The notes under the pieces: generated by a model
Databases searched by the model: none
Told to the model about the DNA's origin: nothing
Seen by the model: only the letters and a program-made list of their open reading frames with translations
Shown: positions 57,878 to 64,000 of the stretch, piece by piece
How the letters are laid out: each line of letters begins with the position of its first letter
How positions within the stretch are numbered: position 1 is the stretch's first letter
Translations under genes and position numbers: made by a program
Origin: Reticulitermes lucifugus
Taxonomy: Eukaryota > Arthropoda > Insecta > Blattodea > Rhinotermitidae
Assembly: GCA_026260175.1 (NCBI GenBank)
Contig: JAKCWW010000298.1
Coordinates: 59,882 to 123,881 of the forward strand
Direction of reading: 5' to 3'
DNA: 64,000 bases

Positions 57878-58130
57878 GCCGGGGTGACGTAGTCGGACTT
57901 GTAACTGGGTTACGGACTGGACGGTCCGGGGTTTCTATCCCGGTACGAATAGGAAATTTGCTATTCTCCAAAAGTCCATACCGGTCAAAAGAGTCTCGTA
58001 TTTAATGGGCACATGTGTTTTCCTAGGGCGTAAATCGGCCGGAGCGGGAAGTTAACCATTGACGTCCGTCCACTGTCGACTTTAAGAATGAGTAGGTCTA
58101 TGCCTCTACTCTCCTTCAACCTTAACGTTT
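57878..58130 (+). mobile_element. tRNA-derived SINE, family C/D
   Basis: The plus-strand head GGGGTGACGTAGTCGGACTTG aligns with the family C A-box region (..GCGTAGTCGGTATAGCGAC). GGGTTACGGACTGGACGGTC-CGGGG matches C's GCTACGGGCTGGGCGGTCCGGGG. The B box is degraded (TTTCTATCCC). The 3' end ATGAGTAGGTCTATGCCTCT-ACTCTCCTTCAACC matches C's GTAGAGGTATAGCTCTACTC family end. The middle (GGGCACATGTGTTTTCCTAG-GGCGTAAATCGGCCGGAGCG) is specific to this copy, so it is a sibling subfamily. No target duplication was found. Confidence 0.8.
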
Positions 58131-58620
58131 ACGTACTACATTCTTAACACGGAGGCACTGCAACGTTAAACGACATTTTTCTGTGACCAAACACTATTAT
58201 CGTTTAAGGATAAGCTCCGTATGTACCGAGGAGTGGCACTACTTGTATATGGCAGTGATGAAAATTGAAGCGAACAGGTATTGTGGACTCCAAGTGCCAT
58301 TACGGCTAAATAAATTACGTTGGTTTCAGCGGGTCATAGGCAATAATATAAACTGGGAAATAAGGACTGTCTACCAAATTGTTGTTCTAAAATTCCTAAA
58401 GAAAGAAACTGGGTGCCCTAGGCGAGCGTATTTTGTCTCTTTTGAAATTATTCTTGTAAGTTAAAGGTGTGATGTTGTAAATTACGTAAATTGAACTACT
58501 TCGTAAATAATGAATAAAATTCAGAATACGAAAACAACTAACTGACCATATGCTTTTCCACATGTGACATACATTTCACTATTACAGGTATACGACGCTT
58601 CTCATGACACTCTCATAGTG
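58131..58620. other. Spacer, nothing recognised
   Basis: The frame 58183-58464 (93 codons) has no motif I recognise. It ends 160 bases before the pseudogene and is not co-linear with it. Confidence 0.4.
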
Positions 58621-58625
58621 TCTCA

Positions 58626-59947
58626 GTGGATCTTACGCTATCCGAATTACCATCTGCTATGCGGCCAGTACCTCACGGTAAAGGATGTCCCGTTCCGGAA
58701 CCTCCAGAAATAGTCACACTGGAATCGGAAAAAAAAGAGGATGACGAAATTTGTGACATATCTGAACCATCAACATCAAAAGATCATGAGTTCGCACAAA
58801 ACGTGACGTCTGCTGAACCACACAGGATCACACAGAATGAATTAAACGATCTTGTCAGGGATCTGGAACTTCCGAAGGGTAAAGCAGAACTATTGGTTTC
58901 GAGACTACAACAGTGGAATCTCCTCGATGACAATGTGAAACTGTCTGCCAAAAACGTCTGGCTAATTCTTTAAAAGGGAAGGTAGCCTTGTCGCCAGCAA
59001 CGATGTTGATGGTCTGATGGCAGCCCTGAATATTAATCATAAGCCTGAGGAATGGAGACTGTGTATAGACTCATCGAAGTCAAGCCTGAAAGCTGTTCTG
59101 CTCCATAATGGTAATGTGTTGCCATTAATTCCAGTTGGTTATGCAGTTAATATGAAGGAATCATATGAGAATGAAGCGTCTTCTAAACTGCGTAAACTAC
59201 AAGAAATACCAATGACAGCTTTATGGAGACGAAAGTTGTTGCTGTATTGCTTGGACTGCAGCAGGGCTACACGAAGTTTTGCTGTTTCTTATGTGAATGG
59301 GACAGTCGGGCAAAGACTTCGCATTACAAGAGGAGGGACTGGCCTTCCCGACAATCACTGGAACCGGGAACAAATAATGTACAGCACATACCGCTGGTAG
59401 AATCCAGCAATATTTTGCTGCCTCTGCACATCAAACTAGAACTAACGAAGAACTTCGTTAAGACTATGGATCAGACAGTGCCAGCGTTGAGGCACCTCGC
59501 TGATAAATTCCCAGGAATCGGTGTTGCAAAAATCAAAGAGGGTGTTATCATCGGTCCTCAGATCAGCAAGCTCTTCAGAGACGAACAGTTCGACCATATT
59601 CTCAGTGGCAATGAGAAGAGGGTGTGGATTGATTTCCGTGTTGCAGCAACCAACTTTCTAGGAAATAATAAGGCTGACAACTACAAGGGACTTGTTGAAA
59701 CCCTGTTGTCCTATGAGGAATTAGGCTGCAATTTGTCTTTAAAGATCCATTTTCTGCACTCTCACCTGGATTATGTGGGACACTGAGCGATGAGCACGGC
59801 GAACGTTTTCAACGTGATATTGCAGCAATGGAGAAGAGATACCAGAGCAAGTGGGGTCCATCGATGTTAGCCGACTATTGCTGGACGGTAACAAGGGATT
59901 CTCCTGGAATTGCTTACAAACGGCAGGCGAAGAGGCAGCGCATTTAA
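58626..59947 (+). pseudogene. Decayed copy of an uncharacterised arthropod protein family
   Basis: Successive blocks read as one protein broken by frameshifts. 58626-58970: [20 protein letters not shown]...[34 protein letters not shown]. About 58983-59165 (another frame): SLVASNDVDGLMAALNI, EEWRLCIDSSKSSLKAVLLH, NMKESYE. 59166-59225: a third frame with a stop. 59226-59780: KVVAVLLGLQQGYTKFCCFL-CEWDSR..., LPLHIKLELTKNFVKTMDQT, AKIKEGVIIGPQISKL, NLSLKIHFLHSHLDYV. 59783-59947: LSDEHGERFQRDIAAMEKRY, KWGPSMLADYCWT, ending at TAA. I recognise these blocks as an unnamed family recurrent in insect genome annotations. The CxxC-W motif and the His/Asp/Glu-rich C-terminal end are its hallmarks. At least four disruptions mean no product. 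It is intronless over 1.3 kb, so a retrocopy or a mobile-element passenger is likely. Function is unknown. Confidence 0.75.
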
Positions 59948-62322
59948 TCAAGGCACGCCAGTCAGTATACACTATGTCAAGAATATAGTGTATAAGGCAT
60001 GTATAAATCAGCTAGATAATCTTTTTGAAACTGTAGCCAATCAAGCCTTTTCGTGACCATTTTCGTGTTCAGCGTCCCAAAATCTATAAAGGGAAATATA
60101 TTTCGTTTCCGAAGCAGAGAAAAAGTCAAACTTTTTGTAGAGTGTAATGTAGATTAATCTAGCCACGTCGATCAAGGCTATCCGTGGTATCCTCAATTTA
60201 GAACAAGTGTTGAATCGGTGTGCAAACCCACGTCGCAATGCGTACTTCCCATGCAGCTCTCCAAATACAAAAATTCGGAATTCAGCTCAAATGCTCATCT
60301 TCTCTTCTCTGTCGCATACACAGACAGTTCAATTTCTATCCCCTCACTTTCTTCACCTCCCAAATTTCCACCTTGCGCCAACCATTTTATCAGAAGTACG
60401 AGCGGATGAAGCCTAGGAAACGTCAGGACAATAAATTTTATATTCGCCCTGTAATAAATTTATGCCCCTCACTAACTTCCCCTCTTCTTTTTATTCTTCT
60501 TCTGCTTCTTCTCCTTCTTTTCTTTGACCTCATAATGTTAAGTACAACTTACTACACTTACAGTGAGCCAGGATAGATAGTCCGTATAGTGATTGGGTTA
60601 CGGGCTAAGCAAAAAAGGAAATTACTTTCAATTACTGGCAGAAGCAAGAATGTTTTTCTTTCTCCACAACACCTAATCTGGGTCTGCAGCCCACGTCTAC
60701 CCTTACTCACTGGGTATCTAAAGCTCTTATCGTGGGAGTAAAAAGGGCTGGAGAGTGAAGCTGAAATTCACCTCCACTTAGTTCGGAGGTTGGGACTGCG
60801 TGGAGCTATATGTTACTTCAATTTACCCAAATGCTTTTATAGATTTCCCAGGGCCAAATTCAGCCTTAAAATGAACAAAGATTATTCCTTGTGGATTCAA
60901 ACTGTTTGGCTCACAATTATACTTTATAAGGGGGTGCAAAAGCATCTTAGGGGTGTTCCTGTAAAAATGTTTCCACAAGTCTCCTTCTTGGACTGCCATC
61001 AAGACGGAGGCAGAGAGTTTCTCTGAAACGTCTGTTTTAAACTATCAACCAAAGGAGTGTCATGTCTGATGAGACTTATTCTTAAAATTTCCTTCCCTTA
61101 GGCTGAGAAGATGCTGCATTTCAGTTGAAGACAAAACCCTTCTGCTATACACGAATGAACGACACGATAATCACAGCGACACGTGACAGCTGATTACTTG
61201 TAACTATAAGGTCCTTCTGCGCGTACACTACGGGATATCCTGTAAAATGTTCCCTATTATTCGGCTAGTAAAGTCTTTCAGTGCCGTTATAAAGTCCAAA
61301 GTTTTACCTTACCACACACTTACATCATGATCTTATCTTCACTCAGCCCAGCCCAGTCAACACATTTAACGCCTCTCTCTAAGATAAATTTAATAGCGCT
61401 TCCTTACACTATTAAGCAACTACAATTCCTATATAATGGTTAACAATCTTGTTTTCCGATCTTGGTTCGTGAAGTGAAGTACTTTTTGATATGTATAAGA
61501 GCTTCAAAGTACACCGGCCACTTTATTCTGCAACCATCCTCAATTCATCAAACACAGACAGTCAGTTTTGCAATACACATTATGCAGTTCGAAAAACATT
61601 GTTAAATAACCTGACAATCTTTTGTCATCCATGTCTGTCTCCTTAGTGGTTTATTAATTTGGGCTCTTTCGAATCATATTTCTGTACGCACATTCCATTA
61701 TAACATTCGTGCTACATGTCCCAGCAAATTCCTTAAATTGACGTCTGTGTAGACCAGGCCTTTACGCAGTTCAGGTGTTACGTCCTCTTGAAGGTAATGC
61801 TAGAGAAATCGCGTAATATACAGGAAGTATGACACATCTTTCTGAATTGCTCTGTCATACGGAATCAGTTGACCTCAATAATCCGATGGATTAAACAGAA
61901 ATTCTGATCTCTTCAGCATGAGAAAATAGAACGTACATTTTATAGTCTGCACTGTTATTCTAGTAGAGAGCTTAAAATTTATCAGGCAAAGTGCACGGAG
62001 ATTATTATTGCAGCGAATAGCCTTTATAACCAGCTGTTTCCAGTAAGTTCTTACAGTATTAGACATTACAAAGTGTACAACAGAATTAAGATTAAGCTCA
62101 GTTTCGCAGCTATGAGCAGTATAATGTGCCATAAAATATAACCGTGCCTGTAGGTAAAATAATTTTCCCTTACTTGATTCTTAAAAGACTAAGACACTAG
62201 GAAGCTACTTTTCTGTTCATTACTCCCCGATTGCCGAAAAAAAACATTATTTTGTTTGGAGAATAGCAGTCTTCGCACGTTTGTCCTTGTGAGAAGAGCA
62301 GGGTTAGGGTTAAAATAATTAC
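59948..62322. other. AT-rich DNA, nothing firm
   Basis: A small hairpin TATACACTAT (59966-59975)/ATAGTGTATA (59985-59994) lies just after the pseudogene. A CTTCTTCTG-type pyrimidine run is at 60481-60527. AGAGTGAAGCTGAAATTCACCTCCACTT near 60750 vaguely resembles the family C 3' end on the opposite strand, too weak to call. The frame 60220-60576 is the pyrimidine run translated. Confidence 0.45.
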
Positions 62323-62480
62323 CGAGCTTTGGTGGAATAACGATGGCATGAGAAAATAAAGTACTCGGGGAAAAGCCTCTTCGAATTCACTTCTTCCATC
62401 ACAAATCTCATATGGATTTTCCCGTTGTCGAAAACGATCTTTCGTCGTAAGGGACCGGCGTTTAGCCGTCTGAGCTGAGA
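62323..62480 (-). mobile_element. SINE family A, copy 4, old
   Basis: The minus strand CTCAGACGGCTAAACGCCGG-TCCCTTACGACGAAAGATCG aligns with the head GCTCAGGCGGTTAGTCGCCGG-CCTCTCACCGCG...TTCGATC. ATATGAGATTTGTGATGGA and AGGCTTTTCCCCGAGTACTT align with GTGGGATTTGTGGTGGA and AGGTTTTTCCCCGAGTAC. TTATTCCACCAAAGCTC aligns with TTCATTCCACCGGTGCTC. Divergence is far above that of the other copies and the 3' tail is lost. Confidence 0.78.
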
Positions 62481-63400
62481 TATGGAATTTCAAGACTAAA
62501 AATTAATATACATTTATACAAACATACAAATATTGATTTGCTACCTCCGAAAGAAAAAGGCGTAATCCCATTAGAAATGCCAGTCAGTGAATTCTGTACA
62601 GGGTATATTTGTTGTTTATTGAGGAAATTGTGTAGAACACAAAACATAATATGGCAAAATGCAGAGTTGTTAGTGTCAAGTCTGGCTGTACGTACACTAA
62701 CTAGTAGCCTTTTAGGGGTTAACAATATATTTACCACGAATGTTTAAATTTAGGTGAAAGATGTTTTACGTAAGAAAGGCAACTGACCCACTGTAAATGA
62801 AGAGGCCGATATGCAGCAGGACAAGCTGCACCGGAAACTGCTCCTTCGTGAGTGAATTTTCAATATAACCTGTCTTCAGCATTGTCATCTAGGGCCTTTG
62901 GATGATTTTTTTCATTTATTGGAAAGTTGGAAATTCATATATGATTTTGCCTGAACTTAAGACGCTGGCACAGATGCAGGTATTTGTCAGGTCGAGAAGC
63001 TGTACGCCTTGCAACCCCTGAGCAACTTGGCTGGGAAATTCTTGAGAACGCTTCTTGTAATCCAGAATTAATTCCCTGTGATATACATCTTTTTGTGTTA
63101 GTAAACTAGTCAGTGGCAGGCCAAAAGTTTGAATCGAATGAACAGATCGTAGTTTCTTGTCGAGGAGTAGAAACCTACGGTACAAGTCGAATCTACAAAG
63201 CTGGTGCAGGGATAAAACACTCTGGTGAAGAGAATGATTGTGTGGAGAAACAGAGGTGCCAAAGATCTTGCATTACGTGACTTGCGGTTTTAACAGGGTT
63301 TCAAATACTACATTCCCTTGTGCTTTTAGAAACAGGGTAGTGTGAACATAACAAGTAACTCAGTCTGCACAACGTTTCTGTTTGTTTTGATCTATTCATG
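62481..63400. other. AT-rich DNA, nothing recognised
   Basis: The minus-strand frames 62462-62737 and 62916-63185 (about 90 codons each) have no motif I can identify. Confidence 0.45.
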
Positions 63401-63404
63401 CCTA

Positions 63405-63580
63405 CGAAGCTCTTCGACCTTTATATAAAGACATCCTCAGAGAGTTCATGTAACATTATAAAAGAGGTATTATTTAAAATATGCTGTTATGTATTTTTGT
63501 ATAATTTTCAGTTCTATACGAACTATCTGTGTATTGCAATACAAATGGCCGAAACGTCGTAATATACACAGATGAAAATA
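63405..63580. mobile_element. Possible Penelope/hammerhead element fragment
   Basis: Left part, minus strand: CTGAGGA (complement of 63434-63440, fits CUGANGA with N7=G), stem-like GUCUUU/AAAGGU, then GAAG (GAAA expected). Right part, plus strand: GGCC-GAAACGTC (63547-63558), flanked by CTGTGTAT (63527-63534) and ATACACAG (63564-63571), an 8-bp inverted pair in the position of stem I; the CUGANGA box and the 5' strand of stem II are deleted here. As in the foldbacks elsewhere, the left unit is minus and the right is plus. AT-rich filler lies between. Confidence 0.4.
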
Positions 63581-63669
63581 AAGCTAATTGTGGTATAGAC
63601 TAAAATATTTATTGCATTTTCACTACATTTAACACAGTTTTTGATGAGTAGGGAGCGGCTTGCTGCGTC

Positions 63670-63732
63670 TGTGGTTACAGTAGTGAACGAAAAAAATTTT
63701 CTCAGCAAGCTCATCGATACGTCGACAACTAA
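63670..63732. repeat. 63-bp direct repeat, copy 1
   Basis: Begins TGTGGTTACAGTAGTGAACG, passes through seven A and CTCAGCAAGCTCATCGATAC, and ends GTCGACAACTAA. It is identical, base for base, to 63938-64000. The offset is 268 bp. Confidence 0.97.
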
Positions 63733-63937
63733 TTAACAATCAATAAGCACCATATTCTAGAAGACTCTAATATTCGTCTTACATCAAGGGTAGAATTTAA
63801 AAATTAAATTCTTTTCTGGAATATCTTTTTAAAGTCATACTCAATGACATATTGATTACGTCACTCAATGTTTAAGCCCAGTGGCAGTTATAGGTACCAC
63901 CTGCTGTAATATTAAGAAATCGCATCTTGCCACACAA

Positions 63938-64000
63938 TGTGGTTACAGTAGTGAACGAAAAAAATTTTCTCAGCAAGCTCATCGATACGTCGACAACTAA
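63938..64000. repeat. 63-bp direct repeat, copy 2, runs to window end
   Basis: Identical to 63670-63732 up to the last base of the window, so the true repeat could be longer. It is either a tandem repeat with a 268-bp unit, a local duplication or an assembly overlap. Confidence 0.97.

Noticed and set aside
59962-59998. Terminal inverted repeat of the pseudogene-bearing element
   Set aside because: TATACACTAT/ATAGTGTATA forms a small local hairpin after the 3' end, but no matching sequence is found upstream of 58626.
60220-60576. 118-codon frame ending in a leucine-rich run
   Set aside because: The leucine run comes from a CTTCTTCT-type pyrimidine tract; nothing else is recognisable.
62295-62315. 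GGGTTAGGGTTAAA resembling telomeric repeat
   Set aside because: Only two units, and insect telomeres are usually TTAGG; no tract is present.

Overview
The window looks like non-coding nuclear DNA from a large, AT-rich, repeat-laden arthropod genome. The mix of tRNA-derived SINEs, a decayed Tigger-like transposon and a broken copy of a protein family that recurs in insect annotations fits a polyneopteran insect such as a cockroach or termite. That placement is inference from repeat style; nothing here is a species marker. There is no intact protein-coding gene, rRNA, functional tRNA, CRISPR array or bacterial-type operon. The sequence may be intergenic or lie inside a very large intron. Most reading frames are short chance frames or run through repeats.

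Five kinds of content can be supported. (1) tRNA-derived SINEs of at least four families: A (3134, 40608, 43142, 62323), B (7290, 34063), C/D (13240, 46890, 54252, 55841, 57878) and E (1756, 16164). Five copies keep target-site duplications or near-duplications. (2) A Tigger/pogo-type transposase pseudogene at 14631-16110 with a probable 3' terminal inverted repeat near 16650. SINE E at 16164 is inserted in it with a 13-bp duplication. (3) A multiply frameshifted protein-family pseudogene at 58626-59947. (4) Foldback and palindromic elements at 32409, 45002 and 54462, plus several microsatellites, a 17-bp minisatellite and a 63-bp direct repeat at the right edge.

(5) The most interesting content is about a dozen dispersed short elements carrying hammerhead-ribozyme-like cores: C-U-G-A-N-G-A, a stem II hairpin, G-A-A-A, a two-base-pair stem III and a short stem I. 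The cleanest is on the minus strand at 29611-29657. It has a 6-bp stem I, the complete core and the hexamer ACATGT as stem III, but carries an extra residue after A9. At 7711, 17270, 23800 and 39004 the motif occurs twice in one palindrome, with the two copies pointing outward from the centre. Hammerheads are known from Penelope-like elements and retrozymes. Short foldbacks with two divergent hammerheads are, to my knowledge, not a standard described class, and this is the part of the window most worth following up.

Layout: 1-7.5 kb SINEs A, B and E in unique-looking AT-rich DNA; 7.7 kb hammerhead foldback; 7.9-13.2 kb no recognisable element; 13.2-16.7 kb SINE C, Tigger remnant and nested SINE E; 17.3-29.7 kb hammerhead elements and a minisatellite; 32.2-34.3 kb hairpin, microsatellite and SINE B; 38.8-39.5 kb two hammerhead elements; 40.6-47.1 kb SINEs A and C; 47.9-49.4 kb hammerhead elements; 54.2-58.1 kb SINE C/D copies and the MITE pair; 58.6-59.9 kb pseudogene; 62.3 kb old SINE A; 63.4-64.0 kb possible Penelope-like fragment and the direct repeat.
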